Source: Luzula sylvatica
Lineage: Eukaryota; Streptophyta; Magnoliopsida; Poales; Juncaceae
Assembly (NCBI GenBank): GCA_946800325.1
Contig: CAMPEJ010000002.1
Location: 248,001 to 312,000 of the forward strand
DNA: 64,000 nt
Direction: 5' to 3'
This document shows positions 11,358 to 21,876 of the stretch, in pieces. The notes beneath the pieces were generated by a model that was not told the origin of the DNA, did not search any database, and was given only the letters and a program-made list of their open reading frames with translations. Within the stretch, counting starts at the first letter, position 1. The number at the start of each line of letters is the position of its first letter. The position numbers and the translations under genes were made by a program.

Positions 11358-11416
11358 TACAAAAGGTCGTATTTCTCCATCTCTCTCCCTTATTTTTATT
11401 AGAAATAATCTTTTTC

Positions 11417-11430
11417 GCTCGAGGACGAGC
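11417..11430 (+). other. GCTCG-AGGA-CGAGC hairpin
   Basis: A perfect 5-bp stem with the four-base loop AGGA, placed 8 bases before the AAGTGTGGGGAG motif at 11440. The arrangement of a CTCGAGGACGAG motif followed by a purine tract is one I associate with Athila/Tat-type elements. Confidence 0.45.
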
Positions 11431-11438
11431 TAATTCTC

Positions 11439-11451
11439 TAAGTGTGGGGAG
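11439..11451 (+). promoter_or_regulatory. Second polypurine-tract-like motif
   Basis: TAAGTGTGGGGAG shares its 13 bases with the terminal polypurine tract but continues GGTTTTTAC instead of AGATT then the LTR. It lies 1154 bp upstream of the real tract. It may act as an internal plus-strand primer, or mark the ancestral end of the coding region. Confidence 0.5.
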
Positions 11452-11967
11452 GGTTTTTACGGCCTATTTTTCCTTGTAGATAAACACCCCAAAAATACCA
11501 AAAAATTAAAAAAATTTTTGCTTTTTTCGACTTTAGAAAAAACACTAAAAATTTTATGCATGTTAAAGGTTTTTTCTCCGCTTAATTGAATAAATCATCG
11601 ATTTTAAAACAAGATTTTCACTTATCCATCATTATTTTACTCTCAAAATTGAAATATTCCAAGATATTTGAAAGAATTGACTAAGATTTTTGAGAGATTC
11701 TTTCGAGATTCAAACCCTAATCAAATGAATTCACAAAATTGGAGTTTATTGAAATTTGGTCGATTTTCGATTTACATGACACACCATGTTTTATGCTTAA
11801 ACCCATATTTTACTCGAAATTTCTAAAAAAGTTTTGTTTAAACCACTCTAGTAAATTTTGCATAAATTTAAAAGTTGACAAATTGCACTTAAGAACTCGA
11901 TTGTTCATGGGGATTCGGTAGTAAATAGATTGGACCCGCTTGCGACTTGAGATCTAAAAAAGAGAAT

Positions 11968-12013
11968 ACCGGGATGTAATTTCGTTGTATTTCGGTGCAA
12001 CGAAACTCCCTGT
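11968..12013 (+). other. Stem-loop 1 of a related pair
   Basis: Outer stem ACCGGGA (11968-11974) with TCCCTGT (12007-12013), six of seven pairs. Inner stem TTTCGTTG (11980-11987) with CAACGAAA (11998-12005), eight perfect pairs. Loop TATTTCGGTG. It is repeated with changes 110 bp downstream. Confidence 0.6.
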
Positions 12014-12076
12014 TAAAAAAAAGATCTAAAAAAAAAAAGAAAAAAAAAAAAGAAAAAAGAAAAAAAAAAGAGAGAA
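12014..12076 (+). repeat. A/G-rich purine run
   Basis: A run of about 60 bases, almost all A with interspersed G, between the two stem-loops. The only pyrimidines seen are a T at the left edge and a single TC in AAGATCTAAA near 12025. It is probably a slippage-prone spacer generated with the stem-loop duplication. Confidence 0.6.
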
Positions 12077-12077
12077 C

Positions 12078-12123
12078 ACCGAGATGTAATTTCGTTGTAT
12101 TTCGGTGCAGCGGAACTCTCGGT
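12078..12123 (+). other. Stem-loop 2 of a related pair
   Basis: Outer stem ACCGAGA (12078-12084) with TCTCGGT (12117-12123), seven perfect pairs. Inner stem TTTCGTTG (12090-12097) with CAGCGGAA (12108-12115), eight pairs of which two are G-U in RNA. The loop is identical to stem-loop 1. Relative to copy 1, the G11972-C12009 pair is replaced by A12082-T12119, a compensatory change. Confidence 0.6.
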
Positions 12124-12592
12124 TAAATAAGAAAAGAATTGTAAACAAGCGCAATTGGGAGAATTAGTTGAAACCGAATAGGAACCAAGTACTAAAGTAC
12201 CGAACGATTTAAAAAGTGATAATTTACATTTAAGGAACAATTTGTGCAAAAATTGAACAAGGGGTTTTACTAATGCTTTTTCATGATAAACTTTGTGATT
12301 TGTGGTGTGAAAAGATTTAAAATGTGGTGTTTAATCATCTTTATCGAATAAGACCATTTTTCTCTTAAAACTTTTGAAATTGTGAACCTTTCATTTGAAA
12401 ATAGAGTCTAAAAGGTTGAATTAAATTCTTTTGATATAAGGCATAAATGATGAGATGAGAGTAAAAATCTTTTCTTGTGGAAATTGAACTTTGAAATCGA
12501 TGAATATCTTTTTAACAAAACCTAAACATGCAATTCTCTTTGATCTTAAAATTCTATATTTTATTCTATTTTTGTTTGGGGACAAACAAGTT

Positions 12593-12609
12593 TTAAGTGT
12601 GGGGAGATT
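12593..12609 (+). promoter_or_regulatory. Polypurine tract (plus-strand primer)
   Basis: TTAAGTGTGGGGAGATT directly abuts TGATAAGG of the 3' LTR. This is the position and composition expected of the RNase H-resistant plus-strand primer. The AAGTGTGGGGA core is typical of Athila/Tat-type gypsy elements. Confidence 0.8.
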
Positions 12610-14756
12610 TGATAAGGGGATTTTTCATCACCTTTTACGTACACAAAATATAGAATTTAAATACTTAAACATGATTAAAGTATAAGTAATATTCATAATT
12701 CCAATTTATTGAGATAAAATACTTTAATATATGTTTTTGTGTTAATTTCAGGTGAAAAGTGCCGAATCTGGAAAAACCACAACTGTAGATGGATCCGTCT
12801 CATCTTGCCGATCGATTTGATATATCATATGATGATATTTGATGCAAGCATGAGAGAGAAATCGACTTTTAACTCAAACGGGTCAAAAATGACTCATTTC
12901 ATGTAGAAACCCGACACACGAACAGCGTCACATGAACAGCCTCATCAAATCCCATGCTCTGACCAGTCAAAGCTAACGCCCTTGATCAACCGTGAACAGA
13001 ATCTCGTGTGAACCACGCTGCAGCGCACTGACAACTCTTTCTTCTATGCATTACACGATAAGCTACACAGACATCTCTGCAAAGAATCGATTGAGGCGGT
13101 TCAAACTGAATGCTTTGGAGCCTTGCTCTCGCGCACTCTCTCCAGTCCATTTGTAACCGCACATCTCCATTTCCGTGTTTAAAGAAGGAAATCTGGTACT
13201 CTCTCTCTCCAGTGCTGTAGAAATGGAGACTAAGAGCAGGAATTTCTGCTATTTATGCTGAATTAAAAAAGAATTAATCTGGATCCGTGGAGAAGATTTG
13301 TGATTGTATTTTCAAGTGTTTTTGGCCGTCCGATGTCCAAATTGGATGCGGTTTGAAGCGTTGGATTCGTTGCAACTTGGTCTACCTAACCATGCAAGTT
13401 GCAACCTCAGATCTGGAATTTTCGAATTTCCCCCTCTTCTTTTCTCCTATAAATAATCTCCAAGATCCCTCTCTCAACACACCTTTGGTCCTCATTGGTC
13501 AAACCACCATTTTAGGGGGAAGGTAAGGTCTCTTCCTCTTCCCCCTCCATTGTTAAGAAGCTCTCAAGCTCCTCTCGCTCGTCGTCGAGCCATTTTGCCG
13601 AGAAGATCGTGTCTCCGCACGGTTTTCGAGGCCGCTCCGAGGATCTTTTCCTCCCTTTCTCAAGCTCAAGGAAGTTGTTCTCCTCGTCCTCTCACCTCCT
13701 CTCAAGGCGTGAAGGCTCGAGGACCTCTCCAAGATCCATTCTTGGACTCAATTCTCTCCTTTTTCGGTAATCTCTTTTACAATTGTTGCGTTTTAATTAG
13801 GAAAATATTAGATTTGAATAAACTCTGATTGTAGATCTGTTATATTTGATAAAATAGAATTTGTAGAATTTTTGTGGATTTTATTTCGTAATTTTCCTAT
13901 TTTTCCTTTGTGAAATACTCGATTGTTTTGTGCTGTTTTGTTAATTCCATTTAAAATAGAAATTACTCAAAAATAAGTCTTTCTCAATATCACTGTTTAG
14001 ATCTAGATCTGTAGTTTAATATAGTTTTTTGAATAAATCAATTTCCTGCAATTTTCTATTTGTTATTGATTTTACAAAATCAGCCAGTTAAGGACTAAAC
14101 TGTAAATTGATGAAAGATCTTAATTCTGGATCTCATTGTCTGTGCTGTTTGGATCAATTGTAGAACCGTTTAAATTCCTAATTTCACTAGAAACTTTAGA
14201 TCTGATATCACTCTTGAATTAGGATTTTGATTGAGTTTGTTTGATATAATTTTCGATTTGATATGAATTTCTGAAAACTGCCTCTCAATAAAAATCCTTC
14301 TGGACCTTTTCGTGATCTCACCAGGGGCTTATTTGTAATTCGATCATTACTTTTTACTGAAAGACCAAACCTGTGAAATTCTTCTGTTCTCTCTCTTAGT
14401 ATTAAATTGTGAATCTTTGTGCCAAATTTGAGATCTTGTTTTCCGATCTATATTTTTCTGGAATTTGATTTGTGCCTAAAATACCCTTGTGATCTATAAA
14501 TTTCTTAAATTCGAACATTGTGTGTGTGATAGTGAAATTTTGACAAGAGCTTTATAGAGTTTAGATCTTGATTGTGACAAAATATTATAGTCTCTGGATC
14601 AATAGAAATAATTCTTGAATTGCAATTTCGATTATACGCAAAATTTCCTTGGAACGAACCTCTACTTAGCCTATTCTAGTAGTTGTTTATAAATTGTTTT
14701 GATTAACTCGTGAGATTGAATTTACACAATTAAACGACCTATTTTACGTGTTATCA
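12610..14756 (+). repeat. 3' long terminal repeat
   Basis: A 2147-bp LTR, collinear with the 5' LTR at an offset of 4763 bp (4762 after a 1-bp indel in an A run near 13962). Only two substitutions were seen (A13296, A14545). A TATA box copy lies at 13448-13455 and AATAAA copies at 13816 and 14287. The end is CGTGTTATCA, followed by the target duplication and satellite. Confidence 0.96.
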
Positions 14757-14761
14757 AAAAC
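14757..14761 (+). repeat. Right target-site duplication AAAAC
   Basis: AAAAC follows the 3' LTR directly and runs into AAACTTTC of the interrupted monomer. Joining 7846 to 14762 restores a normal satellite monomer with no bases gained or lost. Confidence 0.95.
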
Positions 14762-16284
14762 AAACTTTCTTAGTGTTTGTAAATTTTGGAAAAATGTTAT
14801 GTGGTAAAAGATACGATTCAAATGATCTCAAAATACGTTATTTGAACTCCCCAAAGCATAAACAGATTGTTTTGAATCGAAAAACAAACTTTCTTAGTGT
14901 TTGTAAATTTTGGTGAAATGTTATGTAGTAAAAGACACGATTCAAATGATCTCAAAATACGTTATTTGAACTCCCCAAAGCAATTGTTTTGAATCGAAAA
15001 ACAAACTTTCTTAGTGTTTGTAAATTTTGGTAAAATGTTATGTGGTAAAAGATACGATTCAAATGATCTCAAAATACGTTATTTGAACTCCCCAAAGCAT
15101 AAACAGATTGTTTTGAATCGAAAAACAAACTTTCTGTTTGTAAATTTGGGTGAAATGTTATGTGGTAAAAGATACGATTCAAATGATCTCAAAATACGTT
15201 ATTTGAACTCCCCAAAGTATAAGAAAATTGTTTTGAATCGAAAAACAAACTTTCTTAGTATTTGTAAATTTTGGTAAAATGTTATGTGGTAAAATATACG
15301 ATTCAAATGATCTCAAAATACGTTTTGAACTCCCCAAAGCATAAACAGATTGTTTTGAATCGAAAAACAAACTTTCTTAGTGTTTGTAAATTTTGGTGAA
15401 ATGTTATGTGGTGAAAGATACGATTCAAATGATCTCAAAATACGTTATTTGAACTCCCGAAAGCATAAACAGATTGTTTTAAATCGAAAAACAAACTTTC
15501 TTAGTGTTTGTAAATTTTGGTGAAATGTTATGTAGTAAAGGATACGATTCGAATGATCTCAAAATACGTTATTTGAACTCCCCAAAGCATAAACAGATTG
15601 TTTTGAATCGAAAAACAAACTGTCTTAGTGTTTGTAAATTTTGGTGAAATGTTATCTGGAAAAAGATACGATTCAAATGATCTCAAAATACGTTATTTGA
15701 ACTCCCCAAAGCATAAACAAATTGTTTTGAATCGAAAAACAAACTTTCTTAGTGTTTGTAAATTGTGGTGAAATGTTATGTGGTAAAAGATACGATTCAA
15801 ATGATCTCAAAATACGTTATTTGAACTCCCCAAAGCATAAACAAATTGTTTTGAATCGAAAAACAAACTTTCTTAGTGTTTGTAAATTTTGGTGAAATGT
15901 TATGTGGTAAAAGATACGATTCAAATGATCTCAAAATACGTTATTTGAACTCCCCAAAGCATAAACAGATTGTTTTGAATCGAAAAACAAACTTTCGTAG
16001 TGTTTGTAAATTTTGGTGAAATGTTATGTGGTACAAGATACGATTCAAATGATCTCAAAATACGTTATTTGAACTCCCCAAAGCATAGACAAATTGTTTT
16101 GAAACGAAAAACAATCTTTCTTAGTGTTTGTAAATTTTGGTAAAATGTTATGTGGTAAAAGATACGATTCAAATGATCTCAAAATACGTTATTTGAACTC
16201 CCCAAAGCATAAACAGATTGTTTTGAATCGAAAAACAAACTTTCTTAGTGTTTGTAAATTTTGGTGAAATGTTATGTGGTAAAA

Positions 16285-16447
16285 GATACGATTCAAATGA
16301 TCTCAAAATATGATTCAAATGATTCAAATGATCTCAAAATACGATTCAAATGATTCAAATGATCCCAAAGCATAAACAGATTGTTTTGAATTGAAAAACA
16401 AACTTTCTTAGTGTTTGTAAATTTTGGTGAAATGTTATGTAGTAAAA
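16285..16447 (+). repeat. 163-bp composite monomer, copy 1
   Basis: The CGTTATTTGAACTCC segment of a normal monomer is replaced by an expansion of the 9-bp motif GATTCAAAT, with a duplicated GATCTCAAAATA stretch, adding 39 bp. Followed by a GAATTG (CpG-decayed) variant. Starts 1271 bp after the unit landmark. Confidence 0.85.
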
Positions 16448-16879
16448 GATACGATTCAAATGATCTCAAAATACGTTATTTGAACTCCCCAAAGCATAAA
16501 CAGATTGTTTTGAATCGAAAAACAAACTTTCTTAGTGTTTGTAAATTTTGGTGAAATGTTATGTAGTAAAAGATACGATTCCAATGATCTCAAAATACGT
16601 TATTTGAACTCCCCAAAGCATAAACAGATTGTTTTGAATCGAAAAACAAACTTTCTTAGTGTTTGCAAATTTTGGTGAAATGCTATGTGGTAAAAGATAC
16701 GGTTCGAATTATCTAAAAATATGTTATTTGAACTCCCCAAAGCTTAAACAAATTGTTTTGAATCGAAAAACAAACTTTCTTAGTGTTTGTAAATTTTGGT
16801 GAAATGTTATGTAGCAAAAGATACGATTCAAATGATCTCAAAATAAGTTATTTGAACTCCCCAAAGCATAAACAGATTG

Positions 16880-19800
16880 TTTTGAATCGAAAATCAAACT
16901 TTCTCAGTGTTTGTAAATTTTGGTGAAATGTTATGTGGTAAAAGATACAAATCAAATGATCTCAAAATACGTTATTTGAACTCCCCAAAGCATAAACAGA
17001 TTGTTTTGAATTGAAAAACAGACTTTCTTAGTGTTTGTAAATTTTGGTGAAATGTTATGTAGTAAAAGATACGATTCGAATGATCTCAAAATACGTTATT
17101 TGAACTCCCCAAAGCATAAACAGATTGTTTTGAATCGAAAAACAAACTGTCTTAGTGTTTGTAAATTTTGGTGAAATGTTATCTGGAAAAAGATACGATT
17201 CAAATGATCTCAAAATACGTTATTTGAACTCCCCAAAGCATAAACAAATTGTTTTGAATCGAAAAACAAAATTTCTTAGTGTTTGTAAATTCCGATGAAA
17301 TGTTATGTGGTAAAAGATACGATTCGAATGATCTCAAAATACGTTATTTGAACTCCCCAAAGCATAAACAGATTGTTTTGAATAGAAAGACAAACTTTCT
17401 TAGTGTTTGTAAATTTTGGTGAAATGTTATGTGGTAAAAGATACGATTCCAATGATCTCAAAATACGTTATTTGAACTCCCCAAAGCATAAACAGATTGT
17501 TTTGAATCGAAAAACAAACTTTCTTAGTGTTTGTAAATTTTGGTGAAATGTTATGTGGTAAAAGATACGATTCTAATGATATCAAAATACGTTATTTGAA
17601 CTCCCCAAAGCATAAACAAATTGTTTTGAATCGAAAAACAAACTTTCTTAGTGTTTGTAAATTTTGGTAAAATGTTATGTGGTAAAATATACGATTCAAA
17701 TGATCTCAAAATACGTTATTTGAACTCCCCAAAGCATAAACAGATTGTTTTGAATCGAAAAATAAACTTTCTTAGTGTTGGTAAATTTTGGTGAAATGTT
17801 ATGTGGTAAAAGATACGATTCAAATGATCTCAAAATACGTTATTTGAACTCCCCAAAGCATAAACAGATTGTTTTGAATCGAAAAACAAACTTTCTTAGT
17901 GTTTGTAAATTTTGGTGAAATGTTATGTGTTAAAAGATACGATTCAAATGATCTCAAAATACGTTATTTGAACTCCCCAAAGCATAAACAGATTGTTTTG
18001 AATCGAAAAACAAAATTTCTTAGTGTTTGTAAATTTCGGTGAAATGTTATGTGGTAAAAGATACGATTCGAATGATCTAAAAATATGTTATTTGAACTCC
18101 CCAAAGCATAAACAAATTGTTTTGAATCGAAAAACAAACTTTCTTAGTGTTTGTAAATTTTGGTGAAATGTTATGTAGTAAAAGATACGATTCAAATGAT
18201 CTCAAAATACGTTATTTGAACTCCCCAAAGCATAAACAGATTGTTTTGAATCGAAAATCAAACTTTCTTAGTGGTTGTAAATTTTGGTGAAATGTTATGT
18301 GGTAAAAGATACGATTCAAATGATCTCAAAATACGTTATTTGAACTCCCCAAAGCATAAACAGATTGTTTTGAATTGAAAAACAGACTTTCTTAGTGTTT
18401 GTAAATTTTGGTGAAATGTTATGTAGTAAAAGATACGATTCGAATGATCTCAAAATACGTTATTTGAACTCCCCAAAGCATAAACAGATTGTTTTGAATC
18501 GAAAATCAAACTTTCTCAGTGTTTGTAAATTTTGGTGAAATGTTATGTGGTAAAAGATACAAATCAAATGATCTCAAAATACGTTATTTGAACTCCCCAA
18601 AGCATAAACAGATTGTTTTGAATTGAAAAACAGACTTTCTTAGTGTTTGTAAATTTTGGTGAAATGTTATGTAGTAAAAGATACGATTCGAATGATCTCA
18701 AAATACGTTATTTGAACTCCCCAAAGCATAAACAGATTGTTTTGAATCGAAAAACAAACTGTCTTAGTGTTTGTAAATTTTGGTGAAATGTTATCTGGAA
18801 AAAGATACGATTCAAATGATCTCAAAATACGTTATTTGAACTCCCCAAAGCATAAACAAATTGTTTTGAATCGAAAAACAAAATTTCTTAGTGTTTGTAA
18901 ATTTCGATGAAATGTTATGTGGTAAAAGATACGATTCGAATGATCTCAAAATACGTTATTTGAACTCCCCAAAGCATAAACAGATTGTTTTGAATAGAAA
19001 GACAAACTTTCTTAGTGTTTGTAAATTTTGGTGAAATGTTATGTGGTAAAAGATACGATTCCAATGATCTCAAAATACGTTATTTGAACTCCCCAAAGCA
19101 TAAACAGATTGTTTTGAATCGAAAAACAAACTTTCTTAGTGTTTGTAAATTTTGGTGAAATGTTATGTGGTAAAAGATACGATTCTAATGATATCAAAAT
19201 ACGTTATTTGAACTCCCCAAAGCATAAACAAATTGTTTTGAATCGAAAAACAAACTTTCTTAGTGTTTGTAAATTTTGGTAAAATGTTATGTGGTAAAAT
19301 ATACGATTCAAATGATCTCAAAATACGTTATTTGAACTCCCCAAAGCATAAACAGATTGTTTTGAATCGAAAAATAAACTTTCTTAGTGTTGGTAAATTT
19401 TGGTGAAATGTTATGTGGTAAAAGATACGATTCAAATGATCTCAAAATACGTTATTTGAACTCCCCAAAGCATAAACAGATTGTTTTGAATCGAAAAACA
19501 AACTTTCTTAGTGTTTGTAAATTTTGGTGAAATGTTATGTGTTAAAAGATACGATTCAAATGATCTCAAAATACGTTATTTGAACTCCCCAAAGCATAAA
19601 CAGATTGTTTTGAATCGAAAAACAAAATTTCTTAGTGTTTGTAAATTTCGGTGAAATGTTATGTGGTAAAAGATACGATTCGAATGATCTAAAAATATGT
19701 TATTTGAACTCCCCAAAGCATAAACAAATTGTTTTGAATCGAAAAACAAACTTTCTTAGTGTTTGTAAATTTTGGTGAAATGTTATGTAGTAAAAGATAC

Positions 19801-20100
19801 GATTCAAATGATCTCAAAATACGTTATTTGAACTCCCCAAAGCATAAACAGATTGTTTTGAATCGAAAATCAAACTTTCTTAGTGGTTGTAAATTTTGGT
19901 GAAATGTTATGTGGTAAAAGATACGATTCAAATGATCTCAAAATACGTTATTTGAACTCCCCAAAGCATAAACAGATTGTTTTGAATCGAAAAACAAACT
20001 TTCTTAGTGTTTGTAAATTTTGGGTGAAATGGTATGTGGTAAAAGATACGATTCAAATGATCTCAAAATACGTTATTTGAACTCCCCAAAGCATAAACAA
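16880..20100 (+). repeat. 13-monomer tandem duplication (1612 bp period)
   Basis: The TTCTCAGTG variant at 16903 recurs at 18513, the GAATAGAAAGAC variant near 17386 at 18998, and the GTGGTTG variant at 18271 at 19883. The period is 1612 bp, exactly 13 x 124 (the TTCTCAGTG positions agree to within my reading error). The corresponding part of the next unit (from 23766) has a single copy, so this arose after, or was lost from one of, the two HOR copies. Confidence 0.8.
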
Positions 20101-21619
20101 ATTGTTTTGAATCGAAAAACAAACTTTCTTAGTGTTTGTAAATTTTGGTAAAATGTTATGTGGTAAAAGATACGATTCAAATGATCTCAAAATACGTTAT
20201 TTGAACTCCCCAAAGCATAAACATATTGTTTTGAATCGAAAAACAAACTTTCTTAGTGTTTGTAAATTTTGGTGAAATGTTATGTAGTAAAAGATACGAT
20301 TCAAATGATCTCAAAATACGTTATTTGAACTCCCCAAAGCAATTGTTTTGAATCGAAAAACAAACTTTCTTAGTGTTTGTAAATTTTGGTAAAATGTTAT
20401 GTGGTAAAAGATACGATTCAAATGATCTCAAAATACGTTAACAAACTTTCTGTTTGTAAATTTGGGTGAAATGTTATGTGGTAAAAGATACGATTCAAAT
20501 GATCTCAAAATACGTTATTTGAACTCCCCAAAGTATAAACAAATTGTTTTGAATCGAAAAACAAACTTTCTTAGTGTTTGTAAATTTTGGTAAAATGTTA
20601 TGTGGTAAAATATACGATTCAAATGATCTCAAAATACGTTATTTGAACTCCCCAAAGCATAAACAGATTGTTTTGGATCGAAAAACAAATTTTCTTAGTG
20701 TTTGTAAATTTTGGTGAAATGTTATGTGGTAAAAGATACGATTCAAATGATCTCAAAATACGTTATTTGAACTCCCCAAAGCATAAACAGATTGTTTTGA
20801 ATCGAAAAACAAACTTTCTTAGTGTTTGTAAATTTTGGTGAAATGTTATGTGGTAAAAGATACGATTCAAATAAACTCAAAATACGTTATTTGAACTCCC
20901 CAAAGCATAAACAAATTGTTTTGAATCGAAAAACAAACTTTCTTAGTGTTTGTAAATTTTGGTGAAATGTTATGTAGTAAAAGATACGATTCAAATGATC
21001 TCAAAATACGTTATTTGAACTCCCCAAAGCAATTGTTTTGAATCGAAAAACAAACTTTCTTAGTGTTTGTAAATTTTGGTAAAATGTTATGTGGTAAAAG
21101 ATACGATTCAAATGATCTCAAAATACGTTAACAAACTTTCTGTTTGTAAATTTGGGTGAAATGTTATGTGGTAAAAGATACGATTCAAATGATCTCAAAA
21201 TACGTTATTTGAACTCCCCAAAGTATAAACAAATTGTTTTGAATCGAAAAACAAACTTTCTTAGTGTTTGTAAATTTTGGTAAAATGTTATGTGGTAAAA
21301 TATACGATTCAAATGATCTCAAAATACGTTATTTGAACTCCCCAAAGCATAAACAAATTGTTTTGGATCGAAAAACAAACTTTCTTAGTGTTTGTAAATT
21401 TTGGTGAAATGTTATGTGGTAAAAGATACGATTCAAATGATCTCAAAATACGTTATTTGAACTCCCCAAAGCATAAACAGATTGTTTTGAATCGAAAAAC
21501 AAACTTTCTTAGTGTTTGCAAATTTTGGTGAAATGTTATGTGGTAAAAGATACGATTCAAATGATCTCAAAATACGTTATTTGAACTCCCCAAAGCATAA
21601 ACAAATTGTTTTGTATCGA

Positions 21620-21624
21620 AAAAC
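21620..21624 (+). other. Paralogous empty site of the insertion
   Basis: AAAAC at exactly 14757 + 6863, in the same HOR context (rare TTTGGAAAAATG variant immediately downstream, TTTGCAAATTTTGG variant upstream), with no insertion. The spacing from the 125-bp-monomer landmark to the next unit landmark is 1994 bp here (19883 to 21877), and also 1994 bp at the occupied site once 6915 bp is subtracted (6105 to 15014). Confidence 0.85.
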
Positions 21625-21876
21625 AAACTTTCTTAGTGTTTGTAAATTTTGGAAAAATGTTATGTGGTAAAAGATACGATTCAAATGATCTCAAAATACG
21701 TTATTTGAACTCCCCAAAGCATAAACATATTGTTTTGAATCGAAAAACAAACTTTCTTAGTGTTTGTAAATTTTGGTGAAATGTTATGTAGTAAAAGACA
21801 CGATTCAAATGATCTCAAAATACGTTATTTGAACTCCCCAAAGCAATTGTTTTGAATCGAAAAACAAACTTTCTTA

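Larger units (their letters stand above)
11295..12592 (+). other. Long non-coding 3' internal region of element
   Basis: About 1.3 kb between the ORF stop and the polypurine tract. It has no ATG-initiated ORF of note and no recognisable protein domain. It contains three short hairpins just after the stop (11303-11430), a purine-tract-like motif at 11439, an A/G-rich run (about 12014-12073) and two related stem-loops (11968-12013, 12078-12123). The rest (11460-11960, 12125-12590) is AT-rich sequence without identifiable features. Related autonomous elements would carry pol and an envelope-like region in this part of the element; here it is replaced or lost. Confidence 0.75.
7847..14756 (+). 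mobile_element. Non-autonomous LTR retrotransposon (Athila/Tat-like)
   Basis: A complete, intact-looking element of 6910 bp: 5' LTR (7847-9994), primer binding site (9997-10014), one ORF (10104-11294), a long non-coding 3' internal region, a polypurine tract (12593-12609) and 3' LTR (12610-14756), flanked by AAAAC target duplications. The internal part is only 2615 bp and shows no protease, reverse transcriptase, RNase H or integrase, so replication must depend on proteins from a partner element. The Athila/Tat assignment is inferred from the tRNA-Asp-type primer site, the AAGTGTGGGGAG purine tract and the GGGGAGGCAACCC hairpin motif after the ORF, which I recall from those lineages. The LTRs are almost identical, so the insertion is recent. 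Confidence 0.95.
15014..21876 (+). repeat. Higher-order repeat unit, 6863 bp
   Basis: Runs from one two-monomer landmark (117-, 120- and 122-bp variants together, with the AAGTATAAGAAAATTG variant) to the next. The following sequence repeats it at an offset of exactly 6863 bp: 15179 to 22042, 16311 to 23174, 16903 to 23766 and 17386 to 24249. A single extra A near 23636 shifts the offset to 6864 afterwards. It contains an internal 13-monomer tandem duplication that the next unit lacks. Confidence 0.85.

Noticed and set aside
12013..12249. A 78-residue minus-strand frame with a Phe-rich C-terminus
   Set aside because: The Phe run is the A/G-rich purine tract read on the opposite strand; no real coding signal.
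9995..12609. Hidden or frameshifted protease, reverse transcriptase or integrase
   Set aside because: The internal region is too short (2615 bp) for pol, and no YxDD, DSG/DTG or HHCC-type motif was seen in the plus-strand frames provided or read by eye.
12491..12685. A 64-residue frame crossing the purine tract into the 3' LTR
   Set aside because: It is AT-rich and short, spans the polypurine tract and LTR boundary, and its LSVGR segment is only the purine tract read in frame.
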